From assembly GCA_965227445.1 (NCBI GenBank), contig OZ245751.1, positions 5,518,001-5,582,000 of the forward strand: a DNA stretch of 64,000 bases, written 5' to 3'. Below the pieces are notes generated by a model. It saw only the letters and a list, made by a program, of their open reading frames with translations, was not told where the DNA came from and ran no database searches. Below, one piece after another: positions 16,378 to 26,650 of the stretch. Position numbers and translations under genes: made by a program. How positions within the stretch are numbered: position 1 is the stretch's first letter; every line of letters begins with the position of its first letter. This stretch comes from DT-110 sp030148525 (GTDB lineage: Bacteria; Bacteroidota; Bacteroidia; Chitinophagales; Saprospiraceae).

Positions 16378-17589
16378 ATGATCCAAAACTTGACAACTGT
16401 ACGAGGAATCCGTTGCTGGGGTGCCCATATTGGCATCAAGTCCATGCGACGCGACCTGGCTATTATTTTTTCCGAAGTTCCCGCCAGTGCGGGAGCGGTT
16501 TTCACCCAAAACAAGGTGGTAGCTGAACCCATCAAGGTATCCCAAGCCAATATTGAAAATGGTAAAGCACAAGTTATCGTATGCAATGCCGGTAATGCCA
16601 ACGCCTGTACCGGTCGCCAGGGGCTAGACGGAGCCAAAGCCATGGTCAACGCAACGGCTAAAAGCCTGAATATCGATCCGGAACTGGTCCTCGTAGCCTC
16701 TACCGGACTGATCGGCGAGCCCTTTCCCACTGACGATGTAGTGCAGGGCATCGAAACGAATGTTAAAAAGCTGGCCAGCGACGCCAAAGCAGGTTCTTTT
16801 GCCGCCAATGCCATACTGACCACCGATACTTTTGCCAAGGAGGGCTATCGCCATTTTACCCTCAATGGTAAGGATATTAATATGGCCGGCATTGCCAAAG
16901 GATCGGGTATGATACACCCCAATATGGCTACCATGCTCAGCTTTGTGGTCACCGATGCAGCCATTGAACCCAAGCTGTTGCAAAAATGCGTGAAGGAGTG
17001 TGCCGACGCTACCTTCAATATGATCACGGTGGATGGTGATACCTCCACCAACGATATGGTGGCCGTACTCGCCAATGGCCTTGCCGAAAACGAAGAAATT
17101 ACCGACGAGAAGAGCAGCGAATACCAGGAATTCAAGCGCAACCTCAACGATATGTTTACGCACCTGGCCAAGCTGATTATATCCGACGGGGAGGGTGCTT
17201 CCAAATTCATTGAATATCGCGTTAAAGGCGCCAACTCGCGGGAAGATGCCCGCAAACTCGCCCGCGGCGTTTCCGATTCTACATTGGTGAAAGCAGCCAT
17301 GTTCGGTCGCGATCCCAACTGGGGCCGCATCATTTGCGCCAGTGGTAACGTGGGGATTCCCTTCGATTACACCAAAACGGATCTCTACATCGGCACCCGG
17401 GAGGAGATGTTTCTGGTATTGGAACAAGGTAAACCGGCCGATTTTAACCGGAACGCCCTGAAAAAGAAATTACGCGAATCTCATATCCACGTGGAACTGC
17501 GCCTGCACCAGGGCGAGGGTGAAGCCACCGCCTGGGGTACCGACCTGACCACAGATTACGTGATGTTCAATTCGGTCTATACGACGTAA
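16378..17589 (+). CDS. argJ: Bifunctional ornithine acetyltransferase/N-acetylglutamate synthase
   Basis: 403 aa, transfers the acetyl group from N-acetylornithine to glutamate and so recycles acetyl groups in arginine synthesis. The self-cleavage site is visible in KGSGMIHPNMATMLSF: the precursor is cut between Ala and Thr, and the Thr becomes the nucleophile. ITVDGDTSTNDMV and FGRDPNWGRI, conserved in the beta chain, follow. Whether it is mono- or bifunctional cannot be read from sequence. It is the last gene of the operon; argF, argG, argH, argA and argE are not in this window. Confidence 0.95.
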   Translation: MIQNLTTVRGIRCWGAHIGIKSMRRDLAIIFSEVPASAGAVFTQNKVVAEPIKVSQANIENGKAQVIVCNAGNANACTGRQGLDGAKAMVNATAKSLNIDPELVLVASTGLIGEPFPTDDVVQGIETNVKKLASDAKAGSFAANAILTTDTFAKEGYRHFTLNGKDINMAGIAKGSGMIHPNMATMLSFVVTDAAIEPKLLQKCVKECADATFNMITVDGDTSTNDMVAVLANGLAENEEITDEKSSEYQEFKRNLNDMFTHLAKLIISDGEGASKFIEYRVKGANSREDARKLARGVSDSTLVKAAMFGRDPNWGRIICASGNVGIPFDYTKTDLYIGTREEMFLVLEQGKPADFNRNALKKKLRESHIHVELRLHQGEGEATAWGTDLTTDYVMFNSVYTT

Positions 17590-17638
17590 TGATAAAAGAC
17601 CAAAGGGCACTGCATCCTGTTCAGGATCAACAAAAAAA

Positions 17639-17668
17639 GCCCCGGTGCCAAGTGCACCGGGGCTTTTT
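17639..17668. terminator. Strong bidirectional terminator after argJ
   Basis: A 10-bp perfect GC-rich stem, GCCCCGGTGC (17639-17648) with GCACCGGGGC (17654-17663), has a 5-nt loop and is flanked by A7 and T5. It closes the arg operon on the plus strand and the S1 protease gene on the minus strand. Confidence 0.95.
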
Positions 17669-17691
17669 AGAGCGTGTTTGGAAAAAACAAC

Positions 17692-20286
17692 TTATAACTT
17701 CTGAATCCGGTGAGCCCAAATAAGGTCGCCCTCCTTATCCACTACCTGTAAAACGTACAGTCCGGTAGGCACTTGAGACAAGTCTACCCGCTCGTTCAAC
17801 GAGCGATCAGCGGAAACGGATCGCAACCAAAGGGCACGTCCCATTAAATCGCGTACAATAAGGCTCCCATCCAATGGTTGATCCACCTCCAGGCGAACAG
17901 TAAATTGCTCGTAGAATGGATTCGGTGCCACCTTAGCACGCATGACTGATGTACTTACCTGAGGGCGATATGAAGTACCGGCTGTTGCCGACTTTTGCGG
18001 GGAGAGGTCACCTACCCCCAGGCCTCCCTGATCACCGGAAATGGTGGCCGCGAAAACAGCATCACTTCCGTAAGTACCGGCAGTGGTTGTGTGAACAGAA
18101 ACCTGACCTTCCGAATCGGATCGTAAAGCCCCCGGCGTTGACAATACCCGTAAATCACTAATCGAAGAGCCACTGGTATTAAACCAAGACCATCCGTTTA
18201 GCTCGGAATTGGTGTAATACAGAGCAACCTCCAACATAGCCTCTCCATTCGGTATGGAGGGATCCAACCGCAGAGTTTTGCGAATGATAGACCCATTCTC
18301 CCAGGAGTTATCGGCATTAGCACCGGCACGATCGACCCAAATCCGGGTGCAGCCAAAGTCGTGGTCACTCAAATTCTGAATACGGGCCATAACCCCACCC
18401 GTACCGGGATCGTAGAAAAAGACTGTTTGCCCAGCTCCGAGGTAGACTTCGGCTGGATTACTGCTATTTGAAACGGACTGGACGTGGGCATCCCGCTGAG
18501 ACGGCGTTTGTTCATCATCCTGTATGGTAAGGGTTGCCAAAGACCGGGTTGCCAGCACACCTGCCTGACCATTTGTAATTGAAACGGCAAGTTCCAGGAG
18601 TTCCGCGTTTTCTACATCGGCATCATCATAGATGCGGATCTGGAACGCTCCCTGGTTGGTGACATTATTAAAGGTCACTTCGTCCATAAGCACTTCGTAA
18701 TCGCCCTTGGGGCCGGTTGTTCCATCACCACTTACGGTCAGGGCAGCAGCGATTGATTCTCCGGGGAAAGGCGTGATCGCTACCGGAATGGATACATCCT
18801 GGTAGGTTCGGCATCCATCAGAGGTAGCTGTGGTTCCGGTTCCTTCGTTCACGGTCAGGGCCGTTTCATCCAGGTATACCTTAGGTAACGCACATGGGTC
18901 ATAGGCACCGGCCAGTGTGCGAATGCTTCCCTGACCGATGGGGTCGAGCCAGTGCAATAACTCTCGGTTTTCAGGTACATCCTTTACCAATGCATCCTGC
19001 GTGTCCCAAGAGTAGGACAACTTGCCGTACTTACCCAGATCATTTGCCGGATCGTCACAATTTAAACTGGAGCCGCCAAACAACTGGCCGATGATCAATC
19101 CATTTTCCCGGAAGAGTGGTGACCCCGACGATCCTCCCTCCGTTACGGAGTGGCCATTTTCGGTGGCATCCCAAAACAGATCCCAGAAGAAGCCATTATC
19201 CACTGGCACCTGACTATGCGTAGATATCTTCTTGTCGTCGCCCGCGGGGTGGTGAATACCAACGCCCGTTTCACCGGGATCGCCCGTAGCGTCCCAACCA
19301 TTGAAGTACACATCGTAGCGATCGCGAGGATTTTCGGCCAGTCGGATCAGGGCAAAATCCGAGCTGGTCAGAGTATATTGTTGGGTAGCCAGGGCATTGG
19401 CCACTACCGTTCCTCCCTGCGTCGTTTGTTCTGGGAGCGGCCCCACACCATCGCAAGTGGCAAACTCGTAGTTCCAATAAAAGATGTAACCACTAACATC
19501 GGGATTAAAAACGGCATCTTGCTTAATACCTCCGTCGAGGCAGTGATTGGCTGTGAGGAAATAGGGCGTACAGTCGTTCGCCGTATTATTCACCAGCGAG
19601 CCACTGCACAGGAACAGACCATCCATAATGATGCGGGCTACACCCTTCTTTTCGTCTTGCCAGTTGTCGCCTTCGGGGCAATTCACATTGACCTGGCAGG
19701 GACCTGCCCTTAAATCGATAGTGGTCCCATCCAGGTTTCGGTAGCCGTGAGCTACCTGCGATAACTGGATGCGGCTGTCGCCCGCAACGGAAGCTGGCTC
19801 GTAGTATTCCAGGGTAGCTACGTCACCGTTGACCAGGGCCGTAGCGAATTTCCGGTTCGGGCGGTTGTTTTCCGAGGTGTAGGCACCCAGGATCTGACTT
19901 TGATCCTCATTGTAGATATAAAGTTCCCCACCCGGTGGAATGTAAAAATCATCGTACAGAAAGTTGATATTCAGTGCTCCCGGACATAAAATTCGGAGGC
20001 GCCAGACACGATCTCCGTTCGGAAGTGTTTCCCAACGACCACTATTCTGCAGATTGTAAGTCACTTCGAATCCATAGGCAAATCGCAGTGGTGAGTTGGA
20101 GGCCAGCAGTTGTTGATCCTCGAGTAGGAGAGCCGATACATCAACGTCCGGCATTTCAAGACTAGATACAATATTTGATAAATCGTTGCCATCCATGCTG
20201 GGTGGTAATCCTCCGGAGCTGAACTGGGCACATACTAAAGCCGGACTCCCCATTAAGAGAAGGAGTAGGTGTATTATACGTCTCAT
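17692..20286 (-). CDS. Secreted trypsin-like (S1) protease with T9SS sorting domain
   Basis: 864 aa, exported by Sec (signal peptide residues 1-20) and then across the outer membrane by the type IX system. The catalytic domain (about 200-465) resembles lysyl endopeptidase: His248 in FLTANHC, Asp310 in SSDFALIRL, Ser387 in EGGSSGSPLF, with several Cys for disulfides. Around 470-590 there is a Calx-beta-like domain (VNEGTGTT...IYDDADVENAELLEL...LTIQDDE). A beta-rich stretch follows. The last 80 residues are a type A sorting domain (KVAPNPFYEQFTVRL, LSQVPTGLYVLQV). The cleavage preference (after Lys) is a family inference. Its neighbour on the same strand is a second T9SS protease, which suggests extracellular protein degradation. 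Confidence 0.9.
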   Translation of the reverse strand: MRRIIHLLLLLMGSPALVCAQFSSGGLPPSMDGNDLSNIVSSLEMPDVDVSALLLEDQQLLASNSPLRFAYGFEVTYNLQNSGRWETLPNGDRVWRLRILCPGALNINFLYDDFYIPPGGELYIYNEDQSQILGAYTSENNRPNRKFATALVNGDVATLEYYEPASVAGDSRIQLSQVAHGYRNLDGTTIDLRAGPCQVNVNCPEGDNWQDEKKGVARIIMDGLFLCSGSLVNNTANDCTPYFLTANHCLDGGIKQDAVFNPDVSGYIFYWNYEFATCDGVGPLPEQTTQGGTVVANALATQQYTLTSSDFALIRLAENPRDRYDVYFNGWDATGDPGETGVGIHHPAGDDKKISTHSQVPVDNGFFWDLFWDATENGHSVTEGGSSGSPLFRENGLIIGQLFGGSSLNCDDPANDLGKYGKLSYSWDTQDALVKDVPENRELLHWLDPIGQGSIRTLAGAYDPCALPKVYLDETALTVNEGTGTTATSDGCRTYQDVSIPVAITPFPGESIAAALTVSGDGTTGPKGDYEVLMDEVTFNNVTNQGAFQIRIYDDADVENAELLELAVSITNGQAGVLATRSLATLTIQDDEQTPSQRDAHVQSVSNSSNPAEVYLGAGQTVFFYDPGTGGVMARIQNLSDHDFGCTRIWVDRAGANADNSWENGSIIRKTLRLDPSIPNGEAMLEVALYYTNSELNGWSWFNTSGSSISDLRVLSTPGALRSDSEGQVSVHTTTAGTYGSDAVFAATISGDQGGLGVGDLSPQKSATAGTSYRPQVSTSVMRAKVAPNPFYEQFTVRLEVDQPLDGSLIVRDLMGRALWLRSVSADRSLNERVDLSQVPTGLYVLQVVDKEGDLIWAHRIQKL

Positions 20287-20380
20287 GTTTAATATTTGAA
20301 TATTGAAAGGAAAAGTAGGGCCGACTAAAAGCCGGCCCTGTAGTGAGCACCAATAAGGCTTACAAACTTTACGAGTCTGT

Positions 20381-23300
20381 CTACTGGCGTACTACCAGTT
20401 TTTGAGTTTGCACCGACTGGCCATTCTCAGCCTGGATCAGATACATTCCTTCCGCAAGATCAGATACATTCAATCGAATGGATCCTGCTCCATAATCAAC
20501 ACCTTGACTGAATTGCTGCACGGTGCGACCGTCCATGGTCATCACCCGGATGTTGAGATTACCTTCCACCTGACCCGTGAAAAACAAGGTCACCTGGTCA
20601 GTGGCAGGGTTTGGCATTGCTTCAAAGCCAAAACCTGTTCCGGTAACAACTCCCTGCTCAACGCGATTGATGGTAGTCGCCTGGGAAGGATTCGTCGCTT
20701 GAGTAGGATTTTTGGCGGAAGCCAGGGTAGCTCCATTAGCCAGTACCAAAATTTCATCTATTTCCTGCCCGCCAACTTTGCCATTAGCTTGTGTGAAGGT
20801 GATGGTATTTGTTACGAAAGCCGGATCCGTAACCAATTCCATATCATCAATATACCAGCCTTCCTGACCGGTGGCCACATCGGAGGCAAAGCGGAAACGC
20901 AATTGTACATCTTGTCCGGCAAGAGGCGACAGATCGGCCAGGGTGTGGATAAAGCCGTCGCTCTGTCCACCAAAAGCAAAGCCGTTGATGAGGGTATTAT
21001 TTACCGCGTTGATCAGGTCGTTATATCCATTCGACACGATCAGTGATCCGCCGTCGTTCCAGGTTACGCCCCCATCAGTAGAAAATTCTAATACCCCTCC
21101 GTCGAAGGTTTTCTCCGTATTGAAACGGTGTGCGAAACGCAGGTGTAAGCCCTCTTCAACGGAAACTGAATTGGCAAGGGTGAGTGTCTGATTACTGAAG
21201 TTGTCGGGATCAACCGCAAAGAAGCTATATTCCCCGCTGAAGGCATCGGTATTACTCCAGGTGAAGGCGTTTACTCCTACATTCGTTTCCCAATTGAACG
21301 GTCCGTTTTCCAAATCGTCCCGGAAAACCATTTGGGCGGCACTGCCTACATTCAAAGCAACGGTAACCGTTATCGTATGTGTAGTATTCGGACCGACACT
21401 CAAGTTTTTGAACTTCAGTTCGTTGCCTTTACGTTTTACACGCTGGCTAGAGCTGACAAAGGACAGACCATCAGGCAAGGTATTCTCAATAGTAATGCCC
21501 GAGATACCCTCAGAGCTATTATTTATCAGGTTGATATCGAACGAAAGGTTCTCACCATCAACTGCCAGGCCCGGAGTGGTGGTTTCAATTTGAATGACCG
21601 GCTTGCAAAAAGCAGGAGGCATATCGAAGGCTTCCACTTCGTCACCCCGGGCGTTCGTACCTGATTCGGCACTGAAACCGAGACCACGGCGGGCAAAGGC
21701 CTCCCACAAGAGACACAGGTTTTCGCCATTATTGTTGATTTGGTCGGCCATCAGGATGGCATCGCGCATTTCGACAAAAGTGGGTGAGCACGGTTGTAAT
21801 TTCAATCCGTCTGTAACCAATTGCAAGGCGATATTATTTCCACCGTTGCCATTGGCAATATCCTCATCGTATCCGTATTTATCGATGAGCGCCCAAGTCA
21901 GGTCATTCAGCATCGTACACCAGATGAATCCGACGCCGTGGGGAACGGATATTTCCGAGTTATCTATGTCTCCGTAGGTATAATCGTTGACAGCAAAGTC
22001 AGTACTGTATTTAGCCGGGCGAATACCACCCCCATCGGTTCCTTCCGCCAGTACGTAGGTGCCAATCCCGCGTCCGTTCAGTCGTTGGGCGTCCAAATCA
22101 TTTGGATCCATTGTCAGTAGCAGGCCGAAGTAATCGCTCCACCCTTCGCCACCTTGCTCATCACCGCCCAGGCAGGTAGCATTGGGTCCACCAGTCAGGC
22201 GGGTGGAAATTCCGTGACCATATTCATGTACGATAACACCATTATCGAGGTCACCATCAATGAGGGGAATGGCCGTATTCCATAAAAACATCTGCATGCG
22301 GCCGGGCAGGCCATCGGGCAGGGTCAGGAAGTTGGCATTATTTACGCCTGACCCGTCCTGGGCTTCCGCCAAAACAGCATCCATTCCGGAGCCCCCGCGA
22401 TTCAGGTTGTTCCACTGAAAATTACCGGAGGGTTCGGTGAATCCGTAGTTGTAAAAGATATCGTGAATCAGGTTATTCCAGTAAAAGAGGTTGGTTACAG
22501 CAGCATCCTTATACAGGGTAGGATTTTGAGTAAAATCGATGGGGAAATCAAAAACCAGGGGACTTGTTCCAATCAGTGGTACTCCGCCGGCCGTTGGAAT
22601 ACCTACACTACCGGGGGTCGGATCCACATAGGAATAGGTATTATTACCCCGCGTAATGGTATACTCGGTGATGCCATCGTTGTGCCAGCCAAGGGGAGAA
22701 GCTATCGGGTCACCACCGGTTTTAACCAGGGTACGCTCTCCGAATGTAGGTGCCTCAATGGGATAATCGTACACCCGGTAGAAGTTTTCTTGCCGGTTAG
22801 CCGTGGCAGTAAGGCCCAGATCGTATTCCTGAGCTCGTGGAATCATGGGCGCATGGGTATGCTCGTGACCACCATCCGCATCTCCGGTCAGGTGATCGAA
22901 GGTACAGGTAATCACGCGATCAACGCGATCCAGGACTACACCCGAACCGGCATCCACCGCGACTTCCCAGTAATGGCTTTGATCAAGGGTGTATATGCCG
23001 GCAACCCAACTCAGTTGCAATTGGCCGCTGTTATCAGGTTGAAAGTATTGTGAAACAGTGATGTCCATAGAAGCTAATGCTCCGGCAGCAAAGGTTACTG
23101 ATTGTCCGTTCTGTTCAATAATGTTGGTCAGAGCTCCCGAAATGCCTACTTCCTGCAGGGCAACTTCCAGTGCATCACCTGCGGATAGAGAAGCTGACGT
23201 ATTTCCGATCTGGTTTTGCAGATCGGCCACAAAGCTGGAACCGATGGTCAGTAATTCGCCATTACTATCAAGGTGAAGACCCATCACGGCATTGCGGATA

Positions 23301-23530
23301 GGAATACCCGAATACTGCTGGTGTAGGTAAATGTGGGTAACACCATTGTGGTTGTCGGTGTATTGGGTCTCCACTGTGTAGTCGCTTACATCATTCCCGG
23401 TCAGTCCGGCACGGGAACTATAGGTAGAGAGTAGATCAGAAACGGGTGGAATCGTAGCCGGCTGAGCCCCGCTCAGCAGAGGTAGAACGCCCACCAGAAC
23501 TACCAAAACATAATTGCGTAAAAGTTGCAT
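20381..23530 (-). CDS. Secreted M36 (fungalysin-type) metalloprotease with T9SS sorting domain
   Basis: 1049 aa from the ATG at 23530, chosen because a signal peptide (MQLLRNYVLVVLVGVLPLLSG) begins there; the frame upstream has no export signal. Residues 25-210 are the propeptide. The M36 zinc site is complete: HEYGH at 435-439 and the third ligand Glu462 in GGEGWSDYFG. After the catalytic domain come a DUF11-like beta domain (NLSFDINLINNSSEGISGI), a jelly-roll MAM/immune-inhibitor-like domain (LHLRFAHRFNTEK, LEFSTDGGVTW, GWYIDDMEL), and a type A sorting domain (FEAMPNPATDQVTLFF, LAEGMYLIQAENG). It is secreted through T9SS and probably hydrolyses proteins broadly. It is transcribed toward the S1 protease with a 94-bp gap. 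Confidence 0.93.
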   Translation of the reverse strand: MQLLRNYVLVVLVGVLPLLSGAQPATIPPVSDLLSTYSSRAGLTGNDVSDYTVETQYTDNHNGVTHIYLHQQYSGIPIRNAVMGLHLDSNGELLTIGSSFVADLQNQIGNTSASLSAGDALEVALQEVGISGALTNIIEQNGQSVTFAAGALASMDITVSQYFQPDNSGQLQLSWVAGIYTLDQSHYWEVAVDAGSGVVLDRVDRVITCTFDHLTGDADGGHEHTHAPMIPRAQEYDLGLTATANRQENFYRVYDYPIEAPTFGERTLVKTGGDPIASPLGWHNDGITEYTITRGNNTYSYVDPTPGSVGIPTAGGVPLIGTSPLVFDFPIDFTQNPTLYKDAAVTNLFYWNNLIHDIFYNYGFTEPSGNFQWNNLNRGGSGMDAVLAEAQDGSGVNNANFLTLPDGLPGRMQMFLWNTAIPLIDGDLDNGVIVHEYGHGISTRLTGGPNATCLGGDEQGGEGWSDYFGLLLTMDPNDLDAQRLNGRGIGTYVLAEGTDGGGIRPAKYSTDFAVNDYTYGDIDNSEISVPHGVGFIWCTMLNDLTWALIDKYGYDEDIANGNGGNNIALQLVTDGLKLQPCSPTFVEMRDAILMADQINNNGENLCLLWEAFARRGLGFSAESGTNARGDEVEAFDMPPAFCKPVIQIETTTPGLAVDGENLSFDINLINNSSEGISGITIENTLPDGLSFVSSSQRVKRKGNELKFKNLSVGPNTTHTITVTVALNVGSAAQMVFRDDLENGPFNWETNVGVNAFTWSNTDAFSGEYSFFAVDPDNFSNQTLTLANSVSVEEGLHLRFAHRFNTEKTFDGGVLEFSTDGGVTWNDGGSLIVSNGYNDLINAVNNTLINGFAFGGQSDGFIHTLADLSPLAGQDVQLRFRFASDVATGQEGWYIDDMELVTDPAFVTNTITFTQANGKVGGQEIDEILVLANGATLASAKNPTQATNPSQATTINRVEQGVVTGTGFGFEAMPNPATDQVTLFFTGQVEGNLNIRVMTMDGRTVQQFSQGVDYGAGSIRLNVSDLAEGMYLIQAENGQSVQTQKLVVRQ

Positions 23531-23863
23531 AATACGATGGTTGATTAATGTGTTAATTTGATTATGCCTACAATTTGCCTGGAATCCTTTGTAAAATGCC
23601 TCCGGACTGATCTGAGGCGACATACCCGTACAAAAAGTACATTTCAGTTCGAGGCAGGTAAACCTAAAATGGATAAGAGGGAAAGGCAATAAACCCTACA
23701 TAAACACCTTTATATCAACACCTTACAACCTTTTACAAGGTAATATAAGGCCATCCGTAAGGCGTACCGAATGCCTGGTTTCGTGCGTATTGGGGTAAAA
23801 TTTCCCGAAAAAATCCGCCCATTAATGCGTGCAAAAAACGATTTTGGGATTTAATTCCGATCC
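23531..23863. other. Intergenic region between divergent genes
   Basis: 333 bp without a credible gene. It must hold promoters for the M36 protease (minus) and the nucleoside transporter (plus). One small inverted repeat, ACCTT-TTAC-AAGGT (23728-23741), is visible in an AT-rich part. No exact TAnnTTTG box was found near either start. Confidence 0.6.
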
Positions 23864-25063
23864 ATGGTTATCCGTCCGTTGCATGCTCGCCTGGCCTTGA
23901 TGATGTTCCTGCAGTTCTTTGTGCTGGGAGCTTGGTTGGTAACGACGGGCACCTATCTGTTGGAGACATTATCCTTCACGGGTAACCAAGTGGGCTTGGT
24001 CTACGCCGGTACGGCCATTGGAGCTATCGTTTCGCCTTTTATCTCTGGCCTGATCGCCGATCGCTACGTAGCTCTGGAAAAGTTTATGGCTATCCTGCAT
24101 GGCCTGAGTGCCATCACTATGTTTATTCTGGCGCAGGTAGTGACATTCACCTGGTTTTATCCGTTGGTGATCCTTTATTTAGTTTTGCACATGCCCACTA
24201 TGGGACTTTCCACAGCCATGTGCTTCCACCATATTGAAGACCCCAATACGCATTTCCCGCGGGTGCGGGCCTGGGGAACTCTGGGCTTTGTGGTAGCCGG
24301 CCTGTTCGTCGGTTTTTTGGGACTGGAGGAGCTGGTCACGCCCCTGTATATTTCGGCTACGGCCTCGGTGATTTACGCGCTTTACTGCCTGACACTTCCG
24401 CATACACCTCCATCGGAGGAAGCCAAGCAACGGAGTATCGCCCAACTGATTGGTCTGGAGGCCTTTGGTCTGATGAAACGCCGTTCCTTTGCCATCCTGA
24501 TGCTCGCTCTGACACTCATCTGCGTACCATCCGCTTTTTACTACAGCTTTGTGAATCCCTACCTCAATGAGATCGGGATCCAGAATGCAGCGGGAAAAAT
24601 GACGATGGGGCAAATGTCGGAGATATTTTTCATGCTAACCCTACCCTTTTTTCTGCGTCGGATGCGGCTGCGGTACGTGATGTTTATTGGATTACTGGCG
24701 TGGGGGCTTCGCTACCTTTTGTTTGGCTTTGGCCAGTACGAAGGACAGGCTTGGATGCTGTACGCAGGCATACTGCTGCACGGTATCGCTTTTTGCTTCA
24801 CCGCTCTGACCGGGCAGATCTACGTGGACCGGGTAGCTCCCAAACACCTGCGTAGTACCGCCCAGGGTTTTGTCTCGTTTATTACGCTTGGTTTTGGAGC
24901 CTTCTTCGGATCCTGGCTGGCCGGCTGGATCGTCGATGTCCATACGCTGACCTCCGGCCAGCACGAGTGGTTGTCGATTTGGAAAATCCCCGCCTGGGTG
25001 GGCATTGGTACAGCCTTCCTTTTTCTGTTGATGTTCCGGCGCAAGATGGAGGCCGAGGCCTAG
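23864..25063 (+). CDS. Nucleoside:H+ symporter-like MFS permease (NupG/XapB family)
   Basis: 399 aa with about 12 transmembrane helices, an inner-membrane transporter. The N-terminal MFLQFFVLGAWLVTTGTYL and GLVYAGTAIGAIVSPFISGLIADRYVA match the nucleoside permease subfamily, as do PTMGLSTAMCFHHIEDPNTHFPRVRAWGTLGFV and the late HGIAFCFTALTGQIYVDRVAPKHLRSTAQG. It probably imports nucleosides by proton symport. deoC, which degrades deoxyribose phosphate from nucleosides, lies 13 kb away, not linked. Monocistronic, normal length. Confidence 0.87.
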   Translation: MVIRPLHARLALMMFLQFFVLGAWLVTTGTYLLETLSFTGNQVGLVYAGTAIGAIVSPFISGLIADRYVALEKFMAILHGLSAITMFILAQVVTFTWFYPLVILYLVLHMPTMGLSTAMCFHHIEDPNTHFPRVRAWGTLGFVVAGLFVGFLGLEELVTPLYISATASVIYALYCLTLPHTPPSEEAKQRSIAQLIGLEAFGLMKRRSFAILMLALTLICVPSAFYYSFVNPYLNEIGIQNAAGKMTMGQMSEIFFMLTLPFFLRRMRLRYVMFIGLLAWGLRYLLFGFGQYEGQAWMLYAGILLHGIAFCFTALTGQIYVDRVAPKHLRSTAQGFVSFITLGFGAFFGSWLAGWIVDVHTLTSGQHEWLSIWKIPAWVGIGTAFLFLLMFRRKMEAEA

Positions 25064-25241
25064 GTGCCTGATCCTCCGGATCGGGCTGAGCCGGTGGCAG
25101 GCGGACACCGGGCGGGCGTACCTGACGGTCACTATCGATCGTTTTGTCAACTTAAGTTGAAGGGCAAGAAGCGTCTTGTGCGACGCATTTGCCACCAAAT
25201 TTTCCCTATCTTCCACCAAGAAAATCGACAAATTCCTCCTC

Positions 25242-26603
25242 ATGAAAAGATGGTTATACGTACTGCTGGGACTTCTGTTGATTTTGGTTTTAGGTGCCTG
25301 GTATGTTTATCCCCGCCTACCCATCATTACCGGTTACGCCGCTAAGATGACCTGCTCCTGCTACTTCGTGGCAGACCGGGATCTGGAATCCATTCAGCAG
25401 GAAGATCTTAACTTCTCGTTAGTCGCCCAAGCAAGCGTTTCCGTCAATGAGGAAGACCAATCAGCTTCGGCAACGGTGTCGGGGCTGGCCCGGCAAACAG
25501 CCATTTACCGACCGGGGCTGGGCTGTACACTGATTCCCAATGGGTATGCACGCGATAATCTGGCAGGGCCAAAATCACTGGAAATCCCTGCCGAGCCCGC
25601 TCAGCCAGATACGGTTCCCTGGCCCATGGGACAGCAATTAGCGGATACCCTGCCCGATGGTATTCAGGCCGATGCCCTGGCCTACACCGTCAAACAACAT
25701 TTCGACCAGGGTGAGGAAGACGACAAACACACCCGCGCCATACTGGTCGTTTATAAGGACCAACTGGTGGCCGAAGAATACGCACCTGGGTTCGATTCCG
25801 AAACCCCCATCCTTGGCTGGTCCATGACCAAAAGCATCACCAACGCCCTGGTGGGCATCCGGCATAGCCAGGGGTACCTGCCGCTTTACGAACCCCTCGA
25901 CATACCAGAATGGCAGGATGATGAACGCCAGAATATCACCCTGCATCACCTGATGCAAATGAGTAGCGGTCTGGCATGGGAAGAAGTATACAGTGACATT
26001 GCCGACGCCACCAAAATGCTGTACCAGGAACCGGATTTCGCGGAATACGCCGGCCAATCCATAATGGGAAGTGTCCCCGATTCCGTATGGTCCTATTCGT
26101 CGGGAACGACCAATCTTATTTCCGGCATTCTCCGTGCAACCTTTCAGGACGATTCCGACTACTGGTCTTTTCCCCGTCGTGTCCTGTTTAACCGGATCGG
26201 TATGCGAACGGCCGTCATGGAACCCGATTTTAGTGGTACGTACGTAGGTTCCTCCTATTGCTTTGCCAGTCCGAGAGACTGGGCCCGCTTCGGCCTCCTG
26301 TATCTGCATGACGGCTTGTGGATGGGCGAGCGCATTTTGCCGGAAGGCTGGGTCGACTACTCCACCGAACCCGCCCGACAGTCGGAAGGTCAGTACGGTG
26401 CACAAATATGGCTAAACGAAGGTGGTGAATTGCCCGCTGCGCCCCGCGATATGTTTTCCTTCAACGGTTTCCAGGGACAGCGGGTATTTGTTTTGCCAAG
26501 TCATGATCTGGTCATTGTTCGCATGGGATTATCGGCCGACGGAACCTTCGACTTCAATGCTATGGTCCGGGATATTCTCGCCGAGATCCCACCTGTACAA
26601 TAA
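25242..26603 (+). CDS. Serine hydrolase, beta-lactamase class C family
   Basis: 453 aa, anchored by an N-terminal membrane segment (residues 4-22), with the active domain outside the inner membrane. The class C/DD-peptidase motifs are visible: Ser194-x-x-Lys197 in GWSMTKSIT and Tyr285-Ser-Ser in WSYSSGTTN; the third box is not the canonical KTG. The first 110 residues are a family-specific extension with three Cys (MTCSCYF and GLGCTLIP). Members of this group are esterases or peptidases of unknown substrate rather than proven lactamases. ATG 25242 is chosen because the membrane helix starts there. A GTG at 25176 is the alternative. Confidence 0.85.
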   Translation: MKRWLYVLLGLLLILVLGAWYVYPRLPIITGYAAKMTCSCYFVADRDLESIQQEDLNFSLVAQASVSVNEEDQSASATVSGLARQTAIYRPGLGCTLIPNGYARDNLAGPKSLEIPAEPAQPDTVPWPMGQQLADTLPDGIQADALAYTVKQHFDQGEEDDKHTRAILVVYKDQLVAEEYAPGFDSETPILGWSMTKSITNALVGIRHSQGYLPLYEPLDIPEWQDDERQNITLHHLMQMSSGLAWEEVYSDIADATKMLYQEPDFAEYAGQSIMGSVPDSVWSYSSGTTNLISGILRATFQDDSDYWSFPRRVLFNRIGMRTAVMEPDFSGTYVGSSYCFASPRDWARFGLLYLHDGLWMGERILPEGWVDYSTEPARQSEGQYGAQIWLNEGGELPAAPRDMFSFNGFQGQRVFVLPSHDLVIVRMGLSADGTFDFNAMVRDILAEIPPVQ

Positions 26604-26650
26604 TGCATCTCCGGGTGGTTTGAGCTTGTCCTTATTTGAAAAATACTGGT

